Assembly: GCA_041484845.1 (NCBI GenBank)
Contig: JBGPIK010000402.1
Span: forward strand, 1 to 6,200
Length of the DNA stretch: 6,200 nucleotides
DNA from: JBGPIK01 sp041484845
GTDB lineage: Bacteria; Desulfobacterota; Binatia; UBA9968
Reading direction: 5' to 3'
In this document: in pieces, positions 1-5,911 of the stretch
Layout of the letters: every line of letters begins with the position of its first letter
How positions within the stretch are numbered: position 1 is the stretch's first letter
Translations under genes and position numbers: made by a program
The notes under the pieces: model-generated
The model's database searches: none
What the model saw: only the letters and a program-made list of their open reading frames with translations
What the model was told of the DNA's origin: nothing

Positions 1-503
1 CAAGCGAAGGCTCATTGTATCTTTATTGCTGCGCCGGCTTCGCGCTTTATTTTTGCATCACTCATTCAATTGTCGCGCCGATCGCGCTTGCTTCTTCGTC
101 CAAAATCTTGGCGCAGAAATCCGCTTCATTGATCAAGGCTGAAGATCAACTCGTCATTTACGACAACTTTCGTTCCAGCCTTCCTTATTATCTAAATGTC
201 GAACGGCCTGTGTGGGTTGTTTGGTCTGGCCACAGGGATAGCATTATGGAAAGTTATTATATCGTGGAAAAACGGTCCCAACCGGCCGCTCGTTACGGCA
301 AGGCCCTCATCACTTTCGAGGAGTTCGCCGAGCTAAGGAAAACGACCAAGAGAAATCTGTTAGTTTTCGTGAAAAAGAAAAACATTCCCCACCTACTAGG
401 TAAGAGCGACACCCGGGCGAGTACGATACTCGATTTCGGTGACTACGTGTTGATGTCAATTGCCGATTCTGATCGCGGCCGCACAGGATCGCCGAGGGGT
501 TGA
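1..503 (+). CDS. C-terminal part of an ArnT/PMT-like (GT39) membrane glycosyltransferase, 5' end outside window
   Basis: The frame is open from the left edge (first full codon at position 3) to a TGA at 501-503, so only the last 166 codons are seen and the real start lies upstream; the TTG at 15 is an internal codon. The fragment begins with a hydrophobic stretch (about residues 5-30 of the fragment), likely the last membrane helix. A soluble tail follows with the pattern 'LVIYDNFRSSLPYYLN', then a 'ITFEEFAELR' segment and a basic 'LLVFVKKKNIPHL' strand. In ArnT-type lipid-linked sugar transferases the C-terminal periplasmic domain has the same order: a strand ending in Tyr-Asp/Glu, 'SLPFYL', an 'F..LW' helix and a final 'VF.V.....L' strand. 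Those enzymes move a sugar from a polyprenyl phosphate carrier to an envelope acceptor. The catalytic N-terminal half is not visible, so donor and acceptor cannot be judged. The family call rests on this tail alone. Confidence 0.68.
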   Translation, partial: SEGSLYLYCCAGFALYFCITHSIVAPIALASSSKILAQKSASLIKAEDQLVIYDNFRSSLPYYLNVERPVWVVWSGHRDSIMESYYIVEKRSQPAARYGKALITFEEFAELRKTTKRNLLVFVKKKNIPHLLGKSDTRASTILDFGDYVLMSIADSDRGRTGSPRG

Positions 504-532
504 TTGACGTTTTCTGACGAAACAGTTACTCT
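504..532 (+). promoter_or_regulatory. Possible sigma-70-type promoter for tatA
   Basis: TTGACG (504-509, five of six matches to the -35 consensus) is followed after 17 bases by TACTCT (527-532). The second hexamer matches the -10 consensus only at its first, second and last positions. It begins directly after the stop codon of the preceding gene and lies about 57 bases before the tatA ATG. The -10 match is weak, so tatA could also be read through from the gene upstream. Confidence 0.28.
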
Positions 533-576
533 TTGCATTATTCCGCTGTCTTGAGGGACGACATCGTCCAATTAAC

Positions 577-583
577 GGGGAGG
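577..583 (+). promoter_or_regulatory. Ribosome binding site that fixes the tatA start
   Basis: GGGGAGG stands six bases before the ATG at 590. This strong Shine-Dalgarno match selects that ATG over an in-frame TTG at 533, which would add 19 residues that do not look like a TatA N-terminus. Confidence 0.85.
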
Positions 584-589
584 TCCGCC

Positions 590-799
590 ATGTTTGAAGG
601 TCTATTGCAGCCAATGCATTTACTCTTGATTTTGATCATTGCTCTCGTTGTCTTCGGGCCAAGAAAACTTCCCGAAATCGGCAAGGGACTTGGCGAAGCC
701 ATTCGTGGATTTAAGAAAGCTCTCGACGAAGGCGCCTCCGATGCGGTCAAGCCATCGCAGATTTCCAAGAGTGAAGATGAGAAAAAGGTCAGTGGGTAA
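590..799 (+). CDS. tatA: Sec-independent protein translocase subunit TatA
   Basis: TatA is the pore-forming subunit of the twin-arginine translocase, which moves folded proteins across the inner membrane after TatBC has recognised them. The 69-residue product has the complete TatA plan. A short N-terminus carries polar Gln7 and His10 at the head of a single membrane helix (about residues 9-22). The diagnostic hinge 'FGPRKLPEIGKGLG' follows (22-35), then an amphipathic helix ending in 'AIRGFKKAL' (about 37-45) and a charged, disordered tail. The FGP..LP hinge and the short length fit TatA/TatE; TatB is usually longer and has a different N-terminus. The ATG is chosen from the strong ribosome binding site. 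No tatB or tatC is nearby, which is common because tatA homologues are often scattered. The gene lies 86 bases after the glycosyltransferase and could be co-transcribed with it. Confidence 0.95.
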   Translation: MFEGLLQPMHLLLILIIALVVFGPRKLPEIGKGLGEAIRGFKKALDEGASDAVKPSQISKSEDEKKVSG

Positions 800-900
800 T
801 TGCCTCCAAAACGTCTAATAAAGACAATCCGTTGTACAGCATCACCATTCGAACACTGGCATCTCTAGATTAATTGGCCTTGCACTTCTTCGACCTTCTC

Positions 901-912
901 TCGGAATTCCGA
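901..912. repeat. 12-base perfect palindrome in the tatA / VTT gap
   Basis: TCGGAATTCCGA is a perfect inverted repeat in the 206-base gap between tatA and the VTT gene. It could be an operator half-site pair or chance. I see no clear promoter, RNA gene or open frame in the rest of 800-1005. Confidence 0.25.
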
Positions 913-1005
913 ACAAGCCGTTTCATTATCGTTCCGAAGTAGTTTTCCAAGGCCGTTGCGTGACGATATTGCTAAGTCATTTCTAGTAGTTCGGCGCATC
1001 ATTGA

Positions 1006-1731
1006 ATGACCACAAGACAACAGAAGATATTAATTGTTAAGGGCGTATCGTTTTTTCTCTGTATCGCCTTAATTTTCCTGCTCAGCTGGTACGGCCCGCG
1101 GCCCTTTAGCGTGTTGGGACCCTGGGGAGAGAACTTAGGAAAATTCTATACACGAAGAAGAAGATTAGCGAGATTTCTTACTTCTCTCGGCCCCTATTCG
1201 GCTGCCGTTTTTATGTTGTTGCAAGCGCTACAAGTCGTGATTTCACCGATTCCGGGAGAATTGACCGGCGTGGTAGGTGGATTTGTTTACGGCGTCAATT
1301 TCGGATTTATCTTTTCAACCGTCGGCCTAACTTTGGGATCCTGGGTCGCTTTTGAGCTCGCGAGCATCTTTGGACGGCCTCTGGTAGAGAAGTTTGTTTC
1401 AAAGAAAGTCCTGGAGAGATTCCATTTTCTCACGACCAACGCAGGGGTGATGATTTCATTTCTCTTGTTCCTTATACCCGGATTCCCTAAAGATTATCTG
1501 TGCTACATCCTGGGTCTTACGGGCATGCATTTGGGCGCCTTCTTGATTGTCTCAACCTTTGGCCGGATGCCGGGGACTTATCTGCTTAACATACAGGGCG
1601 CGACCATCAGCAGCGGCCAATACGCGACTGCCATTATTATCGCTGCTATTTCGGGTGTTTTGGTTTTCGTAGCCTATCTCTATCGCACTCAGCTTTACCA
1701 CTGGGTAAAAGATTTTCGGCAAAAAGCTTGA
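1006..1731 (+). CDS. TVP38/TMEM64 family membrane protein (VTT / SNARE-associated domain)
   Basis: This 241-residue integral membrane protein has the layout of the TVP38/TMEM64 branch of the DedA/VTT superfamily. An N-terminal helix (about 12-28) is followed by a basic 'RRRR' patch near 50-53 and a second hydrophobic segment from about 64. The first re-entrant signature, 'QVVISPIPGELTGVVGG' (76-92), is followed by 'YG...G' and 'G..LGSW.AFELAS.FGRP'. The second re-entrant signature, 'LIPGFPKDYLCYILGL' (156-171), is the mirrored half typical of this branch. Two more hydrophobic stretches lie near 176-187 and 205-226. Related proteins act as lipid scramblases or flippases, or affect membrane homeostasis; the bacterial substrate is generally unknown and cannot be told here. 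An in-frame TGA directly precedes the ATG, so 1006 is the earliest possible start. There is no good Shine-Dalgarno sequence, so translation may be weak. Confidence 0.9.
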   Translation: MTTRQQKILIVKGVSFFLCIALIFLLSWYGPRPFSVLGPWGENLGKFYTRRRRLARFLTSLGPYSAAVFMLLQALQVVISPIPGELTGVVGGFVYGVNFGFIFSTVGLTLGSWVAFELASIFGRPLVEKFVSKKVLERFHFLTTNAGVMISFLLFLIPGFPKDYLCYILGLTGMHLGAFLIVSTFGRMPGTYLLNIQGATISSGQYATAIIIAAISGVLVFVAYLYRTQLYHWVKDFRQKA

Positions 1732-1756
1732 TACTCGGCTGCGCCTAGTGCATCGC

Positions 1757-1771
1757 CGGGCTAGCGGCCCG
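1757..1771. terminator. Weak hairpin between convergent genes, possible terminator
   Basis: CGGGC and GCCCG pair as a 5-base stem around a 5-base loop in the 81-base gap between the convergent VTT gene and the 1813-2886 gene. No T-run follows directly on either strand; the nearest is TTTTT at 1798-1802. It is listed only because it is the sole hairpin I could find in a gap where both genes must end. Confidence 0.22.
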
Positions 1772-1812
1772 TGGTCTGTGCTCGCCTCATCTGACTGTTT
1801 TTGCAATAACGG

Positions 1813-2886
1813 CTAGTGTCCGCCGTACAGTTGTGAGAGAAAGCCCTCCTTTTCTAATTCATCAATGAAACGATTCACGATATAATCCGTAGCGTGCAGA
1901 TTTTTAGCATCGGGCCGGCTCTTCTTGACCAGCTCTGCTGCGTATTCCATTCCCTCCACGGTCGGATAGGGGCGTGCAGGAAATATCTTTCCGTAATAGC
2001 GAAAGGTCTCGTCGAGTTGTTCTCGGTCCTTTTCACGATCGAGCTTGAGAAAACTGGCGACGGCCCTTATCACCGGCTCCTTTTTGCTCGGGTCTTTCCA
2101 GTAGCTCGTCCCTTCGATTAAACCTTTCAAAAACCTTACGACCTGATCCGGGTAACGGTCGACAAAGTCCCTTCGCGCCGCGACCTGAAGATGCGCGTAG
2201 GGAATCCCTGTTTCCGATATATCGATTAGGTCTTTAAAGCCCAGGCGACGCGCGACCAGGTTAAACGGCGGACTGACAATAGTCGCGTCTACGACACCAG
2301 CCCTAAGGGCGGCAAATCGCTCGCTTTGGCCCCCGATCTGAAGAATGGCGGCATCTCTATCAGGCTTAAGATTTTGCCTCTCCAACGTAAGCCGCACGGC
2401 AGTATCCGAAGATGAGCCGTAGCGACTGATGCCGATCCTTTTGCCTTTGAGGTCGAGCGCGTTTCGGAAATCGTTTTTCGAAATAATAGTGTAAGGAAAA
2501 GTGTTGATGTTTCCGGCGATCATGACCAGATTGGCGCCTGCTAGGTTGGCGGCCATGACGGGAGGTCCGTCGATCAAACCCAAAGGGAGGTCCCCGGAAA
2601 CCATCGCCTGCGTCATTTGCGTCCCACCCTGAAATACCACCAGCTCTACGTCAACCTTGTACTTCGCAAAGAGGTTGAGCTGTTTGCTTACGTACGGATA
2701 TGAATTGCTGCCGCTGATCCCCGCAACTCCTAAGCGAATTACCGGCCCGGCCTTCTGCGCATGCACGTCGTCACTAACAATCGCGCTCAGAAAAAAGAGC
2801 GCGATTATCAACGTTATAGACAGCGGCGCCGATGTTCTACGGAACAGAATTCCTCTACTGCATCGCAACAAAATCAGGCGATCCAT
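1813..2886 (-). CDS. NMT1/SsuA-type ABC transporter solute-binding protein (first paralogue)
   Basis: This 357-residue exported protein belongs to the NMT1/THI5-like, SsuA/TauA-like periplasmic binding proteins, which capture small organic ligands (sulfonates, taurine, nitrate-like ions, thiamine precursors) for ABC importers. The signal peptide has an unusually long n-region (1-22), a hydrophobic core 'SITLIIALFFLSAIV' (23-37) and a likely signal peptidase I site after VHA (41-43). The mature part opens with 'IRLGV' and runs through 'FAKYKVDVELVVFQGG', the helix 'MTQAMVSGDLPLGLIDG', the family signature 'LKGKRIGISRYGSSSD' (146-161) and 'ALRAGVVDATIVSPP' (193-207), ending in the usual helical C-lobe. 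The length is normal. GAGG at 2901-2904 lies 14 bases before the ATG, a rather long spacing. No permease or ATPase gene is adjacent. It is clearly paralogous to the upstream 3170-4186 gene, and the ligand cannot be read from sequence. Confidence 0.9.
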   Translation of the reverse strand: MDRLILLRCSRGILFRRTSAPLSITLIIALFFLSAIVSDDVHAQKAGPVIRLGVAGISGSNSYPYVSKQLNLFAKYKVDVELVVFQGGTQMTQAMVSGDLPLGLIDGPPVMAANLAGANLVMIAGNINTFPYTIISKNDFRNALDLKGKRIGISRYGSSSDTAVRLTLERQNLKPDRDAAILQIGGQSERFAALRAGVVDATIVSPPFNLVARRLGFKDLIDISETGIPYAHLQVAARRDFVDRYPDQVVRFLKGLIEGTSYWKDPSKKEPVIRAVASFLKLDREKDREQLDETFRYYGKIFPARPYPTVEGMEYAAELVKKSRPDAKNLHATDYIVNRFIDELEKEGFLSQLYGGH

Positions 2887-2960
2887 ATTTTAGACACTTA
2901 CCTCAGGAATGTTGGACTAAACGACTGCAATAAAATTAGCGTGCCGGTACCCCCGCGACA

Positions 2961-3119
2961 TAAATCCGAATGTCGAAATCCGAAACAAACGCTGACACAG
3001 ATGAAGCTAAAATCGGGAAAATCCAAAACATCGAATCCGGAGCAAGCTTGTTTGGAATTCGACTTAATTGGGTCATTTGAAATTGTTTCGAATTTCGGAT
3101 TTCGTGCTTCGAAATTTTT
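2961..3119. repeat. Intergenic AT-rich inverted-repeat element between the two binding-protein genes
   Basis: The 283-base gap is built of recurring CGAAATCCGAA/TTTCGAA words arranged symmetrically. A perfect 12-base inverted repeat (CGAAATCCGAAA at 2974-2985, TTTCGGATTTCG at 3093-3104) sits in two imperfectly matching arms (2961-2990 and 3083-3118). At the centre is an imperfect palindrome (3031-3062) around CAAGCTTG. The whole could fold into a long bulged hairpin. From memory, similar text is scattered between genes in some planctomycete and deltaproteobacterium-like genomes, so this may be a non-autonomous interspersed repeat. Several open frames cross it on both strands, but they are made of the repeat words and look like no protein family. 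It may insulate, attenuate or stabilise the transcript between the two genes. Confidence 0.6.
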
Positions 3120-3169
3120 ACTCTTTGCGCCCTTGTGCTCCGGCGCATAGACGCGGTTCTTACAGGCCA

Positions 3170-4186
3170 TCAGTGCTTGTAGAACGGGTCGGCGAACCTC
3201 CCCTTCTCCAGCTTTTGTACGAAGCTCGTATCCACAAATTGCTCTGGCTTTGCTGCTCTTGCCTTTTCGTTTGTCAACCCAACGAAATCGAGCAAAGTCT
3301 GGATTCCCTCTAGAGGGACATGCGGATATTTCTGATACATGGCTACGACGTATTGATGATAGGTTTCCTCTAGCAAGTCGTCGGGAAGATTCTTGAGATA
3401 CTTGTTGAGAATTTCTTTTGTGCCCTTCGGATCCTGTTTCTCAAAAGCGGCAGCCTCGGTAATGGCCTTGAGAAAATTTTCTGCCACGAGAGGATCTTTT
3501 TGCAGAAGGTGCCGGGTCGTCGCAACCGAGGTCTGAATATATGGAACCTTAGCGCCAATCAAATCGACCAGCTCTTTCAAGCCCTTTTGCCGTGCCACCA
3601 CGGTCAGAGGGGGAACGACGAGTCCAGCCTCCACATTTTTCGTCAGCAAGGATTGGAGAACCTCTGCGGGTCCTTTTGTTTGCAGCACGGTCACATCCCG
3701 ATCCGGACTCAATCCGGCTTTTTGCAGGATCATTCGGCGCGCGAAGTCGGTAGCGGTTCCGAGGGTGGTGACGGCAATGCGCTTGCCTTTGAGTTCTTTA
3801 ACGCTCTGGATTTCTGGCTGGCTATACATGGACATCAGAAAATACGGAACTGACGCGCCTATGATCACAACGTCGCCGCCGGCTAGATCAGCCTCAACCA
3901 CCGCGCCTCCCCCGGCATTAGTAAAGTCCACCTTCCCGGCCATCATGGCTGCTATGGTCTGGCTGCTACCGGTAATGAATTCAAGTTTCACGTCCAGGCC
4001 GTACTTGACGAAATATCCCTTCTCCTGCGCTACCCAAAGAGCAGTAGAATCGCCTGAGACAATTGTGTAAACGACATTGATTTTTTTCAGTTGCTGCGCG
4101 TCGCTAGGCGGACTCACTATAAGATCGCCAAACAAAACCGCGACCGCTAATACGAACCGTCGATACTTGTGGCTCATGTCAGCCAT
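3170..4186 (-). CDS. NMT1/SsuA-type ABC transporter solute-binding protein (second paralogue)
   Basis: This 338-residue periplasmic binding protein is of the same family as the 1813-2886 product and is transcribed before it. The signal peptide spans about 1-30: basic 'HKYRRF', hydrophobic 'VLAVAVLFGDLIV', and likely cleavage after SDA (28-30) before QQ. The mature domain starts 'INVVYTIVSGDSTALWVAQEKGYF'-like, where the strand, loop and 'A.EKGYF.KYGLDV' are hallmarks of the family. It continues with 'AAMMAGKVDFTNAGGGAVV', 'ELKGKRIAVTTLGTATD' (131-146) and 'LLTKNVEAGLVVPPLTVVAR'. Length and order are normal. The ATG at 4184-4186 is favoured over the second ATG three codons later because GAGGT at 4195-4199 is eight bases away. 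The ligand is unknown; the divergent cytochrome operon does not reveal it. Confidence 0.92.
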   Translation of the reverse strand: MADMSHKYRRFVLAVAVLFGDLIVSPPSDAQQLKKINVVYTIVSGDSTALWVAQEKGYFVKYGLDVKLEFITGSSQTIAAMMAGKVDFTNAGGGAVVEADLAGGDVVIIGASVPYFLMSMYSQPEIQSVKELKGKRIAVTTLGTATDFARRMILQKAGLSPDRDVTVLQTKGPAEVLQSLLTKNVEAGLVVPPLTVVARQKGLKELVDLIGAKVPYIQTSVATTRHLLQKDPLVAENFLKAITEAAAFEKQDPKGTKEILNKYLKNLPDDLLEETYHQYVVAMYQKYPHVPLEGIQTLLDFVGLTNEKARAAKPEQFVDTSFVQKLEKGRFADPFYKH

Positions 4187-4194
4187 TTTTGATT

Positions 4195-4199
4195 ACCTC
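4195..4199 (-). promoter_or_regulatory. Ribosome binding site of the second binding-protein gene
   Basis: GAGGT on the minus strand lies eight bases before the ATG at 4186. The same TGAGGTAA word precedes the start of the paralogue at 2886 (around 2898-2905), which suggests the leader was duplicated or kept along with the gene. Confidence 0.75.
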
Positions 4200-4213
4200 A
4201 CTGATTAAAGTTG

Positions 4214-4243
4214 ATTATGATTTATTGGCACCGGAAGCTTCAA
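4214..4243 (-). promoter_or_regulatory. Possible sigma-70-type promoter for the minus-strand binding-protein gene
   Basis: Read on the minus strand, TTGAAG (4243-4238, four of six) is followed after 18 bases by CATAAT (4219-4214, five of six). The -10 element lies about 28 bases before the ATG, leaving a short leader that holds the ribosome binding site. The spacing is plausible but the -35 element is only moderate. Confidence 0.37.
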
Positions 4244-4303
4244 AACATATCGCAAAAGATCGCGCTTATCCAGGATTTTTCTACCCGAGATCGGAGTTTT
4301 TTG

Positions 4304-4332
4304 TTGACTTCCGTTAGGCCATTGCATCAATT
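4304..4332 (+). promoter_or_regulatory. Possible promoter for the cytochrome pair
   Basis: TTGACT (4304-4309, five of six matches to -35) is followed after 17 bases by TCAATT, a poor -10 (three of six). It lies in the divergent region, about 34 bases before the ATG at 4366. The weak -10 would fit a promoter that needs an activator, but that is inference. Confidence 0.28.
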
Positions 4333-4365
4333 TGCCCGTCCCCCATTTTGTTTTCGCAAAAACCA

Positions 4366-4866
4366 ATGATACTGAAATCGAAATGTCGCCGGCTTCTAGC
4401 CGCCATTAGCCTTACCTTCTGGTCGGCCGGAATTGCTGCTGCGCAAACCGACGCCGAACTCTTACAGCGCGGGCGCTATATCGCCACCGCGATTCAAGGC
4501 TGCGCTTGCCATACTCGTGAAAGGTCCGACGGCACAAAGGAAAAAGAATGGTACTTAGCCGGAGCTCCCGCACAGCCGCCGGCGGTGGGGCTTTTCCCAA
4601 ACGCGGGCTGGACCAACCCCCGTTGGAAGAAGCTCTATGCACGCAACATTACCCCGGACCCGGAAACGGGCATCGGCAAGTGGACGGAGGCGGATTTTAT
4701 TCGCGCGCTAAGAACCGGTTTGACTCCGGACGGAAGGGTCCTCGATCCATTTATGCCATGGGGCGCGTTCCAGAGATTGACCGATACAGACTTAAAGGCG
4801 ATGTGGGCCTATCTGCGCACGATCGAGCCGATCAAGAATAAGGTCCCCGATAGTATAAGAAAATGA
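4366..4866 (+). CDS. Exported cytochrome c family protein with a non-canonical CXCH haem motif
   Basis: The ATG at 4366 gives 166 residues. The signal peptide has basic 'KSKCRR' (4-9), a hydrophobic core to about 23 and likely cleavage after AAA (24-26). The mature protein follows the small MPW-type cytochrome c pattern that often serves periplasmic dehydrogenases: 'LLQRGRYIATAIQGC' leads into the haem site, then 'NITPDPETGIGKWTEADF' (94-111), 'ALRTGLTPDGR', the axial methionine Met130 in 'DPFMPW', and 'AYLRTIEPIKNKVP' (148-161). The haem site reads Gly45-Cys46-Ala47-Cys48-His49, so only one residue separates the cysteines instead of two; the downstream paralogue has a regular Cys-X-X-Cys-His here. 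The haem may be attached through Cys48 and unusually through Cys46, or by one bond, or the protein may be impaired. No Shine-Dalgarno sequence is seen before this ATG. An in-frame TTG at 4348 would add six residues and is less likely. The stop overlaps the next start. Confidence 0.85.
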   Translation: MILKSKCRRLLAAISLTFWSAGIAAAQTDAELLQRGRYIATAIQGCACHTRERSDGTKEKEWYLAGAPAQPPAVGLFPNAGWTNPRWKKLYARNITPDPETGIGKWTEADFIRALRTGLTPDGRVLDPFMPWGAFQRLTDTDLKAMWAYLRTIEPIKNKVPDSIRK

Positions 4867-5405
4867 ACCGTAAGCTCATCGGCCTTACTACGGTCAGTTC
4901 CTTAGCTCTGATCATCATTTCTCAACTTTACCTCCTGGCACAAGAAAAAGTGCCTCAGGAGTGGGAGCAAAAGAGCTACCTGGAGCGCGGCAATTATTTG
5001 GTCAACCACCTCGCCGAGTGCGTAGGCTGTCACACCCCGCTACAGCCGGGCAGCGATACTGCCGATAGGAGCCTCTTTTTGTCTGGCGTGCCTGAAAAAT
5101 TCGCCGGCAGGAACGAGGGGCCGCCGCAGATAGCGGGCTATCCGGGACCCAATGGCGCCAGATTTTATCCTAAAAATCTAACGCCGGACGACGAGACCGG
5201 GCTCGGGAAATGGAGCGAAAGTGACTTCGCGAAGGCGTTCAAAGAAGGCGTCAGGCCGGACGGCAGCAAGTACGAGGCATCCGCGATGCCATGGGAACTT
5301 TACCGCTATATGAGCGTAGAAGATAGCCGCGCCATCTATCGCTACCTGCGAACCATTAAACCCATACGCAACAAGGTGCCAGCCAATATTCCGCCCAGAA
5401 ACTGA
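4863..5405 (+). CDS. Periplasmic monohaem cytochrome c, paralogue of the preceding gene
   Basis: This 180-residue c-type cytochrome is probably a periplasmic electron carrier. A hydrophobic N-terminus (about 5-25) ends in LLA-Q, a possible cleavage site after Ala26; it could also stay as a membrane anchor. The domain contains 'YLERGNYLVNHLAEC', a regular haem site Cys53-Val-Gly-Cys56-His57 followed by TP, 'NLTPDDETGLGKWSESDF' (105-122), 'AFKEGVRPDGS', the axial ligand Met142 in 'SAMPWELYRYM', and 'YLRTIKPIRNKVP' (161-173). It matches the upstream gene over the full mature length. ATG and the preceding TGA overlap as ATGA (4863-4866), so the two are probably translated in a coupled way and made in similar amounts. 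Relatives of this type act with alcohol, aldehyde or sugar dehydrogenases; no such enzyme is visible here, so the partner is unknown. Confidence 0.93.
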   Translation: MNRKLIGLTTVSSLALIIISQLYLLAQEKVPQEWEQKSYLERGNYLVNHLAECVGCHTPLQPGSDTADRSLFLSGVPEKFAGRNEGPPQIAGYPGPNGARFYPKNLTPDDETGLGKWSESDFAKAFKEGVRPDGSKYEASAMPWELYRYMSVEDSRAIYRYLRTIKPIRNKVPANIPPRN

Positions 5406-5434
5406 ATGGAATCACCCGTCGGTCGCCGCCGGAT

Positions 5435-5815
5435 TTATTTGTTACCCGCGGTAGGATTAGCCGGGCCGGGTCGAGTCCGCAAAAAGGAAACTATTTCACG
5501 AATTTGTTTGTCGTTCAGCGCCCCGGACCACGCCGGCATGTAATTTGATTTTCCGACGAACGCTCCACCCTTGCCGATAACCTCGAAAAGGTACTGATCC
5601 GAGTAGCCGTTCGCTGTAATTCTTTCGGCAAGATTGGCTGGTTTTACCGGAAGCACCTGCCCCCCAGGTCCGTCTCCCGTTCCCGATTCTCCGTGACAAG
5701 GCGAGCAGTTCGACTTGAACAATTCTCTACCAGTTAAGGCGTCGTTCTGAGCGAACCCCCTTTGCGTAAAGAAAACAACCGTGAGCAAGATTATTCCAAT
5801 CACCAGACTTTTCAT
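5435..5815 (-). CDS. Small soluble class I cytochrome c
   Basis: This 126-residue periplasmic cytochrome c is of the short cbb3-III/c5-like type. The signal peptide is 'MKSLVIGIILLTVVFFTQRGFA' in outline, with cleavage after Ala22 before QND. The mature part runs 'TGRELFKSNC', with the haem site Cys37-Ser-Pro-Cys40-His41, then 'GTGDGPGG', 'PVKPANLAERI', 'YLFEVIGKGG' (76-84), the axial ligand Met93 in 'NYMPAW', and the C-terminal helix 'LNDKQIREIVSFLRT'. Such proteins carry single electrons between membrane complexes or dehydrogenases. The ATG at 5813-5815 is chosen because GAAGGA (5821-5826) stands five bases before it and because it starts a clean signal peptide. The open frame continues to 5905, but its extra 30 residues are proline-rich and would bury the signal. 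It converges on the cytochrome pair with only 29 bases between stops and belongs to a different subfamily, so it is not a copy of them. Confidence 0.93.
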   Translation of the reverse strand: MKSLVIGIILLTVVFFTQRGFAQNDALTGRELFKSNCSPCHGESGTGDGPGGQVLPVKPANLAERITANGYSDQYLFEVIGKGGAFVGKSNYMPAWSGALNDKQIREIVSFLRTRPGPANPTAGNK

Positions 5816-5820
5816 TGGTG

Positions 5821-5826
5821 TCCTTC
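5821..5826 (-). promoter_or_regulatory. Ribosome binding site that fixes the start of the small cytochrome c
   Basis: GAAGGA on the minus strand lies five bases before the ATG at 5815. It argues against the longer reading of the same frame up to 5905. Confidence 0.75.
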
Positions 5827-5865
5827 GCAAAGGAATCCTCGTTTCGTGGGGCTCGGGACGAGAGA

Positions 5866-5895
5866 ATATTAGAATGGGGGCCGCTGGCTGCTCAA
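5866..5895 (-). promoter_or_regulatory. Possible promoter for the small cytochrome c
   Basis: On the minus strand TTGAGC (5895-5890, four of six) and TAATAT (5871-5866, four of six) are 18 bases apart, with the -10 element about 50 bases before the ATG. It sits just beyond the 5912-5949 hairpin, so transcription would restart after the upstream gene has been terminated. Confidence 0.33.
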
Positions 5896-5911
5896 ACGGC
5901 GACAAGCAAGA

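Noticed and set aside
533..589. Longer TatA starting at the TTG at 533
   Set aside because: The strong ribosome binding site at 577-583 and the typical TatA N-terminus both point to the ATG at 590.
956..984. TTGCGT as a -35 element for the VTT gene
   Set aside because: The hexamer at the right spacing (ATTTCT) is a poor -10 match; nothing else supports a promoter there.
1552..1806. Minus-strand frame of 84 codons overlapping the end of the VTT gene
   Set aside because: It is antisense to a well-supported gene and has no recognisable protein pattern.
2761..3313. Several open frames on both strands across the gap between the binding-protein genes (about 70-129 codons)
   Set aside because: They are translations of the CGAAATCC/TTTCGAA repeat words and the ends of the flanking genes, overlap each other in many frames, and show no domain, good start site or protein-like pattern.
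4106..4440. Twin arginines in the leader peptides of the second binding protein and the first cytochrome as Tat signals, given tatA in the window
   Set aside because: Neither has the full S/T-R-R-x-F-L-K pattern. Cytochromes c receive haem outside the membrane and are exported unfolded by Sec, and two arginines in a basic n-region are common.
4412..4841. Frames of 76 and 97 codons (minus and plus) inside the first cytochrome gene
   Set aside because: They are shadows of the cytochrome reading frame; rich in Arg, Gly and Pro, with no domain signatures.
5816..5905. Thirty-residue N-terminal extension of the small cytochrome c
   Set aside because: It would place a proline-rich stretch before a clean signal peptide, and the ATG at 5815 has its own ribosome binding site.
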